From NCBI GenBank assembly GCA_036971615.1, contig JAYKKR010000001.1, forward strand, positions 1,798,001-1,862,000: 64,000 bases of DNA, in the 5' to 3' direction. Made by a program: the position numbers and the translations under genes. Origin of the DNA: Amyloporia xantha. Taxonomy: Eukaryota > Basidiomycota > Agaricomycetes > Polyporales > Adustoporiaceae. Positions 1 through 10,216 of this stretch are shown here, one piece after another. Within the stretch, counting starts at the first letter, position 1. Every line of letters begins with the position of its first letter. The notes below the pieces were generated by a model. That model was not told the origin of the DNA. It ran no database searches and saw nothing but the letters and a program-made list of their open reading frames with translations.

Positions 1-518
1 AGCTCGTCGGCGTTGCGTGGGAGGGCATCGGGAGGAGTTCTCTCGGGTGGGAGGTTCGTCCGGTCACCTATTAGCTTGTTTGGACTTTGTTGCATTAGTT
101 GAAGGTGCGGACGGGGCAATGTTTCCACCCCGTATTGTCTGCATCCCGCATTATGGCCCGTTATTTCTTAGGTTAATGCTAATCATGTCGTTATAACCGC
201 TGTCATCTGTTGTTTGCAAGCTGCCCCCCCTTAGATATTCATTGTACATTGTTGTAGGAGTATATACCCGTCAGGTGTTGTTAATACAGATCCCATTGCT
301 TCATTCTGATTCCGAAGAGCTGGTTTCTCAACGTCAAAAACAATCAATCGAACAATGATAGTGCTGAATGTTCATTGAGTGAACGCCCCAAACAGTGACC
401 AGATAGTCTTAAGGTATACATGAATTAAGTTACTACTGAAACTAGTTATTATACAGCGATCCCTACCAACGAGAAGGAACAAACAAGATACACGGAAGGA
501 AGCACGTAGCATATCAGA
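1..518. other. Intergenic stretch at the left window edge
   Basis: No reading frame with coding character was found on either strand. The stretch lies downstream of the minus-strand SIKE-like gene, so its right end probably holds that gene's 3' untranslated region. Confidence 0.4.
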
Positions 519-1747
519 TCAGAAAAGCCCACTCTGTGCCTGCCACGGTCTCTCCGAAAGCGACTGATGCGTTAGACCTTCCCACAGCTGAGGAGGTGCA
601 CCCCGCCCTCGCTGACCGAACATAGAAGTCCGTCTTCCCTGTGTGCCCCGCATGCCTTGCTGCTGGAACTCCGACCTCTGCGCAGGATTACTCGAAAGCA
701 TCACGCTCCCGTTCCCGCCTCCCATCCCCCCAAGCGGCATAGCGTCGAAGCTATTGCCGGGCGAGCGCGTCCCGGGCATGCCCCCGAAACTGGACCCAGG
801 GCTTTCCGATCTGGGCATAGGAGAGAATCGCCTGCTGAGGATGCTGAGCTCGCGCGCCTCGTCCTGGAGCCAGCCGTTCGCCTCCGCCGACGCGCGGTCG
901 ATCCCAAGCATCTTGCGTAGCTCTTCATTCTCCTTCTCTAGCCGGGCGATCTCGCGCTCGCGCTCGACAGCCCAGTCGTCGCGGCCTAGGAGCTCGTCCA
1001 GAAGTTCTTCCTCGTTCGGGCCGTTTTGCGCGTTTTGCGTTTCTGAGCCTGTTTGGCTGGTGCTTGAAGACTGGGCATCTCTGCCTCCCAAAGTTGAAAG
1101 AAGGCCGTGGAGGTTCTCTGCGAGTCGTTGTAGCGATTGTGCAACGGCGGCGTTGCCTGAGAGGTCTGCGTGCGCGAGCGACGTCTCGCGGGCGATCATA
1201 AGGGTTTCGTAATGTTGAGTGAGCGTAAGTTCGTGACGCTGTGCGGCCATCTAGGAAGCAGACATAAGCAATGCGGACGCTATGATCTGAGAGGGATGCC
1301 TACGGAATGGCTGCGGAACTTTGTCATAATGGTCTCCATCGTTTGTTCATATTCCTTCAACAGGAGGCTCAATTGCCTATTTTCGTGAAGCAGAGAGTGG
1401 TTTTCAATGATGATCTGCGCGTTTGTGCGCTCTAGTTCCGACTCGAATCCCTCTGGAACAAGATGAAAGGCACGTCCGCGCAAGTCGACAGACCGGACAC
1501 ACCTTTGGATATATCAATGTTGACCCGCCTCAACGAGAATCCACTCGAAGCGTGGACTGCTTCTTCCTGAATCACTTCTCGTTTATGACGATACAGTCGG
1601 CGTGTAGAGGCTCCCCGCACGTACCTTGAGAGCTCCAGCTTGTGACTTCAGCGCGGTGGACATCTTATGGTTGTGTGCATTCTGCTCCGACAGTTCGTGC
1701 AGAAGCTGCCATGCCCGTATGAGCTCGGTGTCCATGTCGTGGTACAT
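519..1747 (-). CDS. SIKE/FGFR1OP2-family coiled-coil protein (STRIPAK component)
   Basis: Four exons (1625-1747, 1503-1566, 1304-1452, 519-1250) join in frame through GT-AG introns and give about 355 residues. The middle holds LKEYEQTMETIMTKFR and the later part ENEELRKMLGI, the two hallmark blocks of the SIKE/FGFR1OP2 coiled-coil family. Known family role: small scaffold subunits of the STRIPAK phosphatase-kinase complex; the Sordaria homologue is SCI1. The last 110 residues are low-complexity Gly/Ser/Pro/Arg and look like a fungal extension. The start at 1747 is a choice: another in-frame ATG lies at 1735 and one upstream at 1795. The family call rests on motif memory and is fairly firm; STRIPAK membership here is inferred. 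Confidence 0.75.
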
Positions 1748-2538
1748 GATAGGTGAAAGAGGCAGAAAGGCGTGCAAGAAGAACTGGCCGTACACGGGCG
1801 CTCATGATTCCCACCGCGGTGAATTCGGTACGCGTTTATTGGACATTTGACCGGACGTTGTACGCAGAGCTAATCCCATCGTTAGACCCCTCCACTGGGT
1901 TCTATGTTCACTCTGGTGATCCCATACTCGACGACGTACGCGCGATAATTCTTCTCTTGCGTGGTATACGGTGCACCATGCGCAAAGGTGCGTTAATGTC
2001 TAATTTCTGCATGTTATCCCCCTTACCACGATATTTTATTCTGAAGACCTAACCTCAGCTGAGATCTGACCCTTTCTCTTCTACATTTCAGTGAAGGAGC
2101 GAAGATGAATTAGGGCCCCAGCTAGCATTCAGGCACAGTACGATATAGCACTAATCGCTTCATGCAGGTGCTAGACACATTGAAAAGAGATTTTCCTCGT
2201 TCCATGCATTTCGATTTATTTTCTGACATGTAGTGGCGTGCGAATTTGGCGGCTACGATTGTAGTGATGATGTTGGCAAGCGGTGGTGGACTGGCATTCC
2301 GCCAGTGATACTGCTTTCCCTCCTCGCGTCTTCTGGCTATCCTCTGTACAACACCATCCCCTCACTCGTTCCTCTTCGCAAAACCCCTCGGACCCGCTAT
2401 TACGTATTCTTTCACCTCTAAACTACCACCTCCCGAGCCCTCTCGTCTCTCTCCGCAGGAATCCACCTGCTATCATCGACACAGCACCCTACATCGCTCA
2501 AGCTTCGTTGCAACCGTCCCAATTCAGAGTTTCACGTC
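1748..2538. promoter_or_regulatory. Divergent intergenic region
   Basis: About 790 bases between the start codons of the minus-strand SIKE-like gene and the plus-strand R3HCC1-like gene. It must hold both promoters. The last 150 bases before 2539 are pyrimidine-rich (many tc and cct runs), common just upstream of fungal start codons. No clear TATA box was found. Confidence 0.4.
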
Positions 2539-3392
2539 ATGGCCGCTTCACTCTCTCAACTATCCGCGTGTGTCACGCGGATTCTCTCTCTGACGGGCTT
2601 TCCGAAGGAGCTCAAGACGAGGGACATTCAGGCAGCGTTCGCCGAATGGGACAGTGCCAACGGAGGTTTCAAGATAAAATGGCTTGACGATACTAGTCTC
2701 TTAATCGTTTTCAATGATGCGACGGTCGGTAAGTCCTTCCTATGCCTGACTCTATTCACAGGGCAGAAGTACGGCTGTGTCGGTCGTGAGCAATACACTG
2801 ATATCGTTGTGTTTCAGCTAAACGCGCTTACCTCCATGCCCTTGCCTTCCCTCCCTCCATATTCTCCTCCCCGACCTCAACTCAAACGGCCACTATCAAG
2901 CCATACGATGGCCCCGATGCGCAAAACGTCATCCAGACGGTGAATGCACGGCAGCACAGTGGCAACGGGCGTGGTCACAACGTACGCAACTCTGTATCGC
3001 ACGCGCGTGGTGTCTCCGTCAGCAACCCGCACCGCAACGCGCCTGCCAGTCTCAATGGCGCGGACAGGACTGGCAATGTCTCTCCCCGAGACCGCGACCG
3101 CGAACCTTCCCCGACTCTTCCAAACATTCCGTCTCACCCGACACTCAATTCGCTCATTTCTTCCTCGTTAGGCGGCGAGGTTGCTTCCGTGGATCCAACG
3201 ACGATGGATCCTGCTGTTGTTGCTGCGATGCCAGACCACGGTGCCCCTCGAATTGGAGACCCTGGAAAGAGGATGCTGGGTGCTGCGTTGGGTGTCAGAC
3301 ACCCTGGCCTTGGGCCTCGGGTGGTGAGCGGTGCAGGCAACGGTATGGCGGAGATGCAGCGGGCGATGGGCGGGTTGGTCGTTGCCGAGTGA
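2539..3392 (+). CDS. R3HCC1-like RRM-domain protein
   Basis: Two exons (2539-2728 and 2818-3392) join through a gtaagt...tttcag intron and give 254 residues. Residues about 15-75 read as an RRM-like fold: LTGFPKELKTRDIQAAF, then FKIKWLDDTSLLIVF, then AKRAYLHAL. The FPxELKTxD and IKWxDDTxxLxVF blocks resemble the C-terminal RRM-like domain of the R3HCC1/R3HCC1L proteins, thought to bind RNA. The remaining 180 residues are disordered, with a basic Asn/Arg/His-rich patch and a Gly-rich tail. The R3H domain itself is absent. A nucleic-acid-binding role is inferred from the fold only. Confidence 0.6.
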
Positions 3393-3823
3393 ACGTGTCG
3401 TGCCGCATGTCGCTTGGGGTGCACAAGAGGATCGCGTGATCACTGGCTGATTGCTGATGCGTGGATGGAGAGGGCAGTTTACTTGACTGGTTCTGCCTTG
3501 TGGCAAAACGGATGTGCACAATCCAGATAGTCGCGGGTGCCCTTTTGGCGAAATGATGTCTGAGGGGATTTCGTGTGTTGTTACCTTTCTCTCTTTTACG
3601 TACATATTGTCCGCCGTCTAATTTGGCAATGACATCCCATACCACTGCTGCCATTTTTGCCTCCGCCCGGCCGAAATATCTCGCGATTTGGTTCCGATTT
3701 TGCACCTTCCTTATGTAGCAATTGTATGACCATTTGGGGTTGATCGAAGAGAAGACGAGTCCAACACCAGCCACATGAGCGCTAATTTCCACAGTTTGGA
3801 ACCGAACCATCATATCGCCCTCT
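3393..3823. other. Intergenic, tandem plus-strand genes
   Basis: Holds the 3' end of the R3HCC1-like transcript and the promoter of the TPR gene. No coding frame, repeat or clear core promoter motif was recognised. Confidence 0.4.
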
Positions 3824-6091
3824 ATGGCTGAAAACAAAATCAAGGCCGACGCGCTCAAGGCTGAAGGAAATGCTCTCCATGTGAAAGGAGATCATAAGGC
3901 CGCCTACGACAAGTACTCTCAAGCCATCAAGCTCGATGACCAGAACGCCGTGCTCTTCGCGAATCGTGCGGCCGCCAGCATCGCCATGAAAGAGTATGTT
4001 CTGACACAGCTGAACGATGGCATTCTTTGATGTTTTCCTCAGATATTTAGACGCGGGTTCTGACGCGTTCAAGGTGATCTCCATGCCTACTTTCACAATT
4101 CGAGTAATGACACTCTACCGTGCTTTCAGGCGACCCAGCTAGATCCAAAATATTCCAAGGCGTGGGCACGCCTGGCAGTGTCATGCCAGGTTAGTTTTCA
4201 ACACGAGGCCTATCCTAGGACCTCACTAATGGATATCTCACCTTGTAGGAGCTATTCCTCCTCGATAAAAGTGCCAAGGCGTGGCAAGGGGCTCTGAAAT
4301 GCCTCCCGGACAAAAATCTAACGGAGTCTGAGTTGAAGTTGAAGCAACAATACGAAGCGGGCCTCAAGAAAGCCAACGACGGTGAAGTGGAGGTTGCGAG
4401 ACAGGGCATGGAGGACGTATATATAGTTAGCTACGGAGAAGAGGATATTGCGAGCGGGAAACTCCCCTGGCATCGAGCGCTTGCCATGGAAGCGGAGCTG
4501 AGCAAAGGCAGGATGTATAACAGCAGCGTGCGTGTCTTCTTGCTTGCTGATATCAAATTTGATGGTTAACGTCCACGACGCTAGGCATGGGCCATAATGA
4601 ATGCTCACCGAGTATGTATTTGTTTTGTTGCGAATTTAGCTCATTCACGCTGTGGCGTAGGACTTTGATAACGGCGTGAAGGTAATGAAGATGACCAAAC
4701 AGTGTGACGGCCGGATAGAGGGAAAACCACAGGTGACTCACTGCTAGCCTCGCTGTTCACGCTTACTCAATGTCAGAATGCTTGCAGGCGATCGCGGAGC
4801 TGACCAATGGCCTCTTACGAGACGAGCGTGCGTTCTGCGCAGAAGGCACAAAGTGGTTCGAAATGCTTGATTTACAAAGTATGGTGTCGAGTTTCTCCTT
4901 CCTAAAGAGCTACGGTTGAACACCGTGCTATAGCTAAATTTGAAGGCGACGTGCTGGGCGGTTGGCCACAAGGCGGGCCGACTCGTCTCATGGAGGAGGC
5001 TCCCAAACGAGTCAAAGCTGAAGGCTGGGGGGCGGCTCGACGTGGAGTAACGTTTACCGTCAGGTATGCTGATATTTGTGTACAGGAACGCAGCTTACAG
5101 ACGCTCTTTAGGAACTGGATTCTCCATGCTCATATTGCGAGTCATACCTTCCCCGACCAGAGAACAGCACTCCAGATGTACAATGCTGCAGTAACTGTGC
5201 TAGATTGGGGTTCAAGGACGTGGAAAAACGTACCGAAAGATGATCGCGGGGCTATCTTCGAAAAGACGTTCATCAGAGGCGTCAAACGGCTCCAGTTGAA
5301 TGCGTATATCAAGGTCTGTCAGAATGGAAGCTATGGTCATGGTATGCGCTGACCTGTGACGCGCTCAGGCATACAAAGACCCGGGTGCTGGTATAGATCT
5401 CGAACAGATCATGTCCATGGCTCAGGAAATGATTGAGGAGATGGAAGCGAACCCCATAACCAACTTCAGTGAGATAGATCCTGGGTTTATGCTTTCATTC
5501 TGGCGCTATCCGATGGCCAGTGCAAATGCGTATGTGGTTTGATATCGCTCATCGGATTACTCGCTAAACGCGGAAACAGCGCACTGGGATTCTGTCAGAT
5601 GGAGATGGCGATGCAGGCTAAGAATGACGACGAGGAGACGGCGCACAACTATTTCGCCGAAGCTGGGGACTCATATATTAAAGCCGCAGTAAACTACCCG
5701 CAAGATGATGAGATGCATCCGTGTAGGCGCTGTTTCCCGCTTCTCCTGACCGCTATGGCCTCATTGATTTTTTTCCCAGACTTCTTGAAAATTGCGTTTG
5801 AGAGTTACTGGCACCGAGGACTGCCGCTGCGCAAGTCTCTAGCGTTGTGCCGTCGTATCAGGAGTGTCCTGCCGAATGTTGTCAGGATCTGGGAGTGCAG
5901 TCCATTCTCGCAAACTTTGCACAGACACCTGACACAACTCTTTCGCTTTGAGCGTGACGCAAACAATGGACTTCTGGAGGGAAAGTTCACGAAAGACACG
6001 CCATCAGTGCGTCTAACCTTCTTTGATCAAAGTTGTTTCTTGTGTCCGTTCACTGACGCTCCGTCCTTAGTCATCTATCCCCTTTGCGTAA
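3824..6091 (+). CDS. TPR-repeat protein, thirteen exons
   Basis: Thirteen exons join in frame (3824-3993, 4043-4073, 4130-4189, 4249-4527, 4585-4611, 4661-4732, 4788-4878, 4934-5063, 5112-5313, 5369-5529, 5580-5722, 5780-6006, 6071-6091) and give 537 residues. Residues 1-95 form a tetratricopeptide array of the co-chaperone type: KAEGNALHVKGDHKAAYDKY, then AVLFANRAAAS, then ATQLDPKYSKAWARLAVS. The N-terminal array resembles the TPRs of STI1/CNS1/SGT2-like Hsp90 or Hsp70 adaptors. The rest is helical and matches no domain I can name. An adaptor role is likely, but the partner is unknown. The last 7-codon exon is the weakest part of the model. Confidence 0.75.
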
Positions 6092-6984
6092 AATGTGTGC
6101 GCCTGAGCGCGTGTAAGTGGGCAGTGCCTGTTGAACATAGGTGCTTGTAGTATTACGCGTACGCCTTCGTGTGGTTCGGGCACATAGCGGGCGTCGCAAG
6201 TGCGGCGTTGCCCTATCTTCCATTGTATATCTAGAGTGAACTTGACTCGTTCCACGGTCTGAGCTGATTACAGTACTCGAGTGGCCCTAGGAACATGATC
6301 CAGTGATGATCCGACAACCAGACTAGAAGATCTGTGCCACTCCGGAATCGCATGTGTTAATCAGTGGCCACCTGCCAAAAACGGTATCTATGTGGAGTGC
6401 CACTGGCCGTGCTTCAGAGCAAGTCTTGACTCTCAAGGAGAGAGAGGCTTAGTTCGAACTGTATAGGTCTATCTTGCGGCCAGTAGCACGCGACTAGTAC
6501 TCTTTCTAATGTATTGTCCTTGTGAGTGCCGCGGGGTGCTAATTCACAGCATTATCTACTAATTATATCTGACTTAGAGTTCCGCAGGAAGCCCTAAGCG
6601 CGTTCAATTTCCGCAGGCTCCTCATTACCGAAGACGTGTTGTAACCACCACGTTGCGTGAGTCGATGCCGGCATACAGGTGATGGGACCGCGTATGAAGC
6701 TAGATGGATATCTGTACCACATACGGATCGCTCATCGCAAGGTCCTAGCATCTCGTGTGCTTTCCCTTGATGCTTTGTATTATTCTGTACAAACAACACA
6801 TCAAAACGAGGCGTGGCCAGCAGCACCGCAAGGCGAAGGTGAGTCTTTTTCTCGTCTTTTCTTGTTCTCCTTCGGCGGGGTCGGCGGCTGTGTCCAACCG
6901 GATATCCTTTCTGTGAGATGCGAGACCCGGTCTGTGTCACATACGCGCGGACTGCTCACGGTTTCAGATCATTCTGCCCCAGTT

Positions 6985-7052
6985 GTCTGATCACCCTGAG
7001 TCGTCTGATCACCCTGACTATACGCCAGTGTGACACAAGACAAGACAAGACA
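6985..7052. repeat. Short tandem repeats
   Basis: An 18-base unit occurs twice in a row at 6985-7002 and 7003-7020; the second copy differs at its end. About 15 bases further on, caaga is repeated three times (about 7036-7050). They look like slippage products; no function is suggested. Confidence 0.6.
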
Positions 7053-7247
7053 GCGCTGTCATATACGAATCTCGGGCGCCTGGTCGTGTCTCTGGAACTG
7101 GAAGTGTTCGTTCCGAACCTTATCCTGCACTTCCGCAAGTGTGATGCGCGACGTACGGCATCTATCTGAATCTACCTTCACATCTTCTTTTGTCCACAGC
7201 CGTGGCCTGTGCGAGTGCCACTTGTGGATAGACCATCTTCCGACATG

Positions 7248-7255
7248 TTTATAAG
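7248..7255 (+). promoter_or_regulatory. Possible TATA box of the Ser-rich gene
   Basis: tttataag lies about 80 bases before the start codon at 7334, within the range expected for a core promoter of a fungal gene with a short leader. Inferred from sequence alone. Confidence 0.4.
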
Positions 7256-7333
7256 GGGAAGCATGGCATCTCGCCCTGTTGGCCTTCCATCGCCTCCAGT
7301 CCTCCCGTCCTCCCCTCCATAACCTCAGTCGAA

Positions 7334-8614
7334 ATGTTCTACGCGCGAGACCACGATGAGATCCCTCATACGAATGCCTCAGCAGAGAAGGAGTGGTATT
7401 CGCAGGATGACTACCTTACGTCCCAATTCCTTCTCAATATGAATTGCATGGGCGAGGAGCAATATGGTGCGTGCTATCACCTTCTCTGTTACCCACATCC
7501 ACTGATGTTATGTCGCTATTTAGGGCTTTACTATCTCCAGCCAGGACGCGAGTTGGTTGCACCTCATAGCCTGTCGCCGCTCGGTCGATGTGGTACCAGC
7601 TCCAGTGCGAGCTCCAGCTCGACCTACGATTCCGAATGGGACGACTTGATCACTCCAGAAACTACCCCTTACTGTTATCCGACGAGTAAAGAGCTATATC
7701 AAGATGTTGTCCCTAATGATGGTGTGTTCGACAGATCATCACCGTCATCACTTCCAAATCTTGGCCAAAATCAAGACATTGGCAGTAGCATGATTACTTC
7801 GCTTCTGCCTCCACAATATTCGCACCCATTGTCATCCGGAGACCGCCAGGACAGCGGAATGGATAGCTGGATTGCGCAACCGTCCGAAGCCCAGCTGATG
7901 TGGGGCACATCTTGTGATCCGATGCACGCTGGAACCTGGCCTACATCTCAGTCGTCAAGTTCCTTCCAACAATCACAGCCAGATATCTGTATGTGCTACT
8001 GCGGACAGTGTTCTGTGTCATCTCAATCTGCCGGCAATACATACGCTTCTCTGGATCCCATCCAGCCGCAATTCCCAACACAATTTGCATTGCCATCCAC
8101 CAGTCTCACGCAAATACCCGCCATCGCATCACATGTCCGCGCCGCCGCACTGCTCCCAATACACCAGCCTCGACCGATACGCCCGATACCTCTCATACAG
8201 AGGAAATTCGAGATCGATTCCTGGAATAATTCGTCCGTGCTCGATGAGGCTCCATGGCATGTTGAAGACAGCCAGTCGTTCTCTGACAGTCTTGCCGATT
8301 TATCATCGGGCGAATTCCAACCCCATCTGGCGGAATGGACACCCTACGATGAAATTGAGATGGGCCCGAGCATGTGCCTGGGCGCAGGAGAACTGGGCGC
8401 GTCTTCACTGCTGTTCCAATCTGTCTCGGACGACGTCAAGCGAGGGCGATACGAACAGTGTACATCGGAAGAGGGATCACCTATGATGAACTCGCAGGGC
8501 GTTCTCGTTCCATCACCATCGACAGTCTCTGACACTCCTCGTACGTGCTTCCAAAGTGTTCCTCATAGAACAGTCTCGATGCTCCAGAGGTCGGAGAACG
8601 CTATGATCGAGTGA
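7334..8614 (+). CDS. Ser/Pro-rich protein of unknown function
   Basis: Two exons (7334-7466 and 7524-8614) give 407 residues. The 57-base intron (gtgcgt...atttag) is a multiple of three and has no in-frame stop, so the retained form would simply be 19 residues longer (426). The protein is rich in Ser, Pro, Gln and acidic residues, has a small Cys patch (CMCYCGQC) near residue 200 and no membrane segment. I do not recognise the family. The composition resembles activation or adaptor regions of regulators, but no DNA-binding domain is visible. Confidence 0.6.
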   Translation: MFYARDHDEIPHTNASAEKEWYSQDDYLTSQFLLNMNCMGEEQYGACYHLLCYPHPLMLCRYLGLYYLQPGRELVAPHSLSPLGRCGTSSSASSSSTYDSEWDDLITPETTPYCYPTSKELYQDVVPNDGVFDRSSPSSLPNLGQNQDIGSSMITSLLPPQYSHPLSSGDRQDSGMDSWIAQPSEAQLMWGTSCDPMHAGTWPTSQSSSSFQQSQPDICMCYCGQCSVSSQSAGNTYASLDPIQPQFPTQFALPSTSLTQIPAIASHVRAAALLPIHQPRPIRPIPLIQRKFEIDSWNNSSVLDEAPWHVEDSQSFSDSLADLSSGEFQPHLAEWTPYDEIEMGPSMCLGAGELGASSLLFQSVSDDVKRGRYEQCTSEEGSPMMNSQGVLVPSPSTVSDTPRTCFQSVPHRTVSMLQRSENAMIE

Positions 8615-8763
8615 TTTGGTGCGCATGAGTGGTGGGATCTTCGATACTTGAATCCTACCCAGCATTGGATTACGTTCTGCGCTCTCATATCTGCTCTAGC
8701 TACATGTAGCTCTGGCTCCCAGTGTCGTTTGATTGCCAATGGAATACAGTCTTTGCATCATTA

Positions 8764-9147
8764 TTGCCGTTTGCAGTAAAGATGGCGGTGGCGCGTTTCC
8801 CGCGCGTTTCGCGCATATTCCTACCTGCAACTTCCGACCCCATTATCTCGACAACCGCTGTGCGGATTCCTAGACATAGGGGGTGTTTCGGAATCTACTC
8901 TTTGAGGGCTTTACAGCCCCATAGTTTTTATACCGAAATGTTCACTTGGTAGCGCGCACCTCTAGGAGCCCTTGTAGCTACTTGTTGCCCCTGTATCTCG
9001 ACAACTACAATGTATTTTAACATAATTCTTGAATCAATACATTCTGTGAGAGTCCCAAAAGTGAGCCCCAGCAAAAGAAACCGCTGCTGTGTGCGTGTGC
9101 ATGCACGCGACAGATGATCGCTGCGCAGCTACCTTCTGCACACGACT
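8764..9147 (+). repeat. Left terminal inverted repeat of the fold-back element
   Basis: Begins ttgccgtttgcag and is the reverse complement of 9427-9810 with only a handful of mismatches until its inner end. It holds two copies of tatctcgacaac (8844-8855 and 8994-9005), 150 bases apart, reminiscent of paired transposase-binding direct repeats in IR/DR-type Tc1 elements. Confidence 0.85.
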
Positions 9148-9206
9148 TCTTCGCTTCTACCGCTATCATACATAATCTGCCCTACTATATCTCATAATTC
9201 CATGAC

Positions 9207-9392
9207 TCAGCGCCGTACTGGATGCACCAGAGTCTGAATCACAGTACCAAAGTGCTTGTAATCTGCCAGCAGCTGTTCAATTGTCCGTCTCTTGCAGCCA
9301 GTGTAGCGAGAAATGGACGAGATATCAGTTGAGTCAGCCATGTTGATCAAGACCTCACGGAGGTCATCTGACAAAGGCTTGCCTCAGGCCAT
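9207..9392 (-). pseudogene. Transposase N-terminal HTH fragment, broken
   Basis: Read on the minus strand from the ATG at 9392, the third codon is a TGA stop. After it the frame reads GKPLSDDLREVLINMADS, continues through TGCKRRTIEQLLADYKHFGT and stops at 9207. This matches the start of Agaricomycete Tc1/mariner-like transposases: a short basic leader, then a paired-type helix-turn-helix that recognises the repeats. The catalytic DDE part is missing. With the early stop and the truncation no working enzyme can be made; mobilisation would need a full-length relative elsewhere in the genome. Confidence 0.65.
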
Positions 9393-9426
9393 CCATAGAA
9401 AGACATCGTGAGTGTGTCGAGACAAG

Positions 9427-9810
9427 AGTCACGCGCAGAAGGTGGCTGCGCGGCGATCATCTTTCGCGTGCATGCACACGCACACAGCAGTGGTTTCTTT
9501 TGCTGGGGCTCACTTTTGGGACTCTCACAGAATGTATTGATTCAAGAATTATGTTAAAATACATTGTAGTTGTCGAGATACAGGGGCAACAAGTAGCTAC
9601 AAGGGCTCCTAGAGGTGCGCGCTACCAAGTGAACATTTCGGTATAAAAACTATGGGGCTGTAAAGCCCTCAAAGAGTAGATTCCGAAACACCCCCTATGT
9701 CTAGGAATCCACACAGCGGTTGTCGAGATAATGGGGTTGGAAGTTGCAGGTAGGAATATGCGCGAAACGCGCGGGAAACGCGCCACCGCCATCTTTACTG
9801 CAAACGGCAA
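9427..9810 (-). repeat. Right terminal inverted repeat of the fold-back element
   Basis: Reverse complement of the left arm, same length, with the same two internal tatctcgacaac motifs on the minus strand. Open frames in both arms are identical because of the repeat and are not genes. Confidence 0.85.
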
Positions 9811-10216
9811 TAATTGTAATTTCTCTGCAGACTGGCTATTCGAGGGAGTGTAGCCTACAGCGGTGTAAAGACACCACACTACGAAGGACATACCTATTTA
9901 CCACTGAATGTCCGCCGGACCTGTTCTGCACTTTAAGAGCTGATAGCAACATTTCCATGTATCCGTAGTCGTAGAGCTTTTGATACTTGCAATAAACCGG
10001 GAGACTGGAGCCCGGAGCCGCAGGCTGTGACGGTGGGGCACGTGATGACGCCGCCCATGCTACCGACTGCATCATGGTCGAACGGCGCTCGCACACCACA
10101 ATGCCCTCATTCGGACACACTCTCAAGTTCGGGAGACCCAGTACACTTGTCTTGTGCTGCGCATTTGCTTAGCTTTAGCTCTTCCGGAAAGCGTCTAGTG
10201 GTCAGAGACCAGCTCG
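9811..10216. promoter_or_regulatory. Promoter region of the Nvj2-like gene
   Basis: Lies between the fold-back element and the start codon at 10217. No other gene was seen. The transposon therefore sits about 0.4 kb upstream of the lipid-transfer gene. No TATA box was recognised. Confidence 0.35.

Larger units (their letters stand above)
6092..7333. other. Intergenic, about 1.2 kb, with short tandem repeats
   Basis: No convincing gene. It contains an imperfect 18-base tandem duplication (unit gtctgatcaccctgagtc) and a caaga triplet repeat just downstream. The right end carries the promoter of the Ser-rich gene. Confidence 0.45.
8764..9810. mobile_element. TA-flanked fold-back DNA transposon with 384-bp inverted arms
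   Basis: A 1,047-bp unit bounded by TA dinucleotides (8762-8763 and 9811-9812). It has two 384-base inverted arms of about 98% identity and a 279-base centre. The centre carries a broken helix-turn-helix transposase fragment on the minus strand. TA target duplication, long terminal repeats and an HTH of this type fit a deleted, non-autonomous Tc1/mariner-superfamily element. The near identity of the arms, with mostly C/T or G/A differences, suggests recent insertion or gene conversion between arms. Confidence 0.8.

Noticed and set aside
2283..2687. Plus-strand frame overlapping the start of the R3HCC1-like gene
   Set aside because: Different frame from the conserved RRM-like protein, low-complexity translation, lies over the 5' leader.
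8722..9891. Similar open frames of 76 and 89 codons on opposite strands
   Set aside because: They are the two arms of the inverted repeat; the shared translation comes from the repeat and not from two genes.
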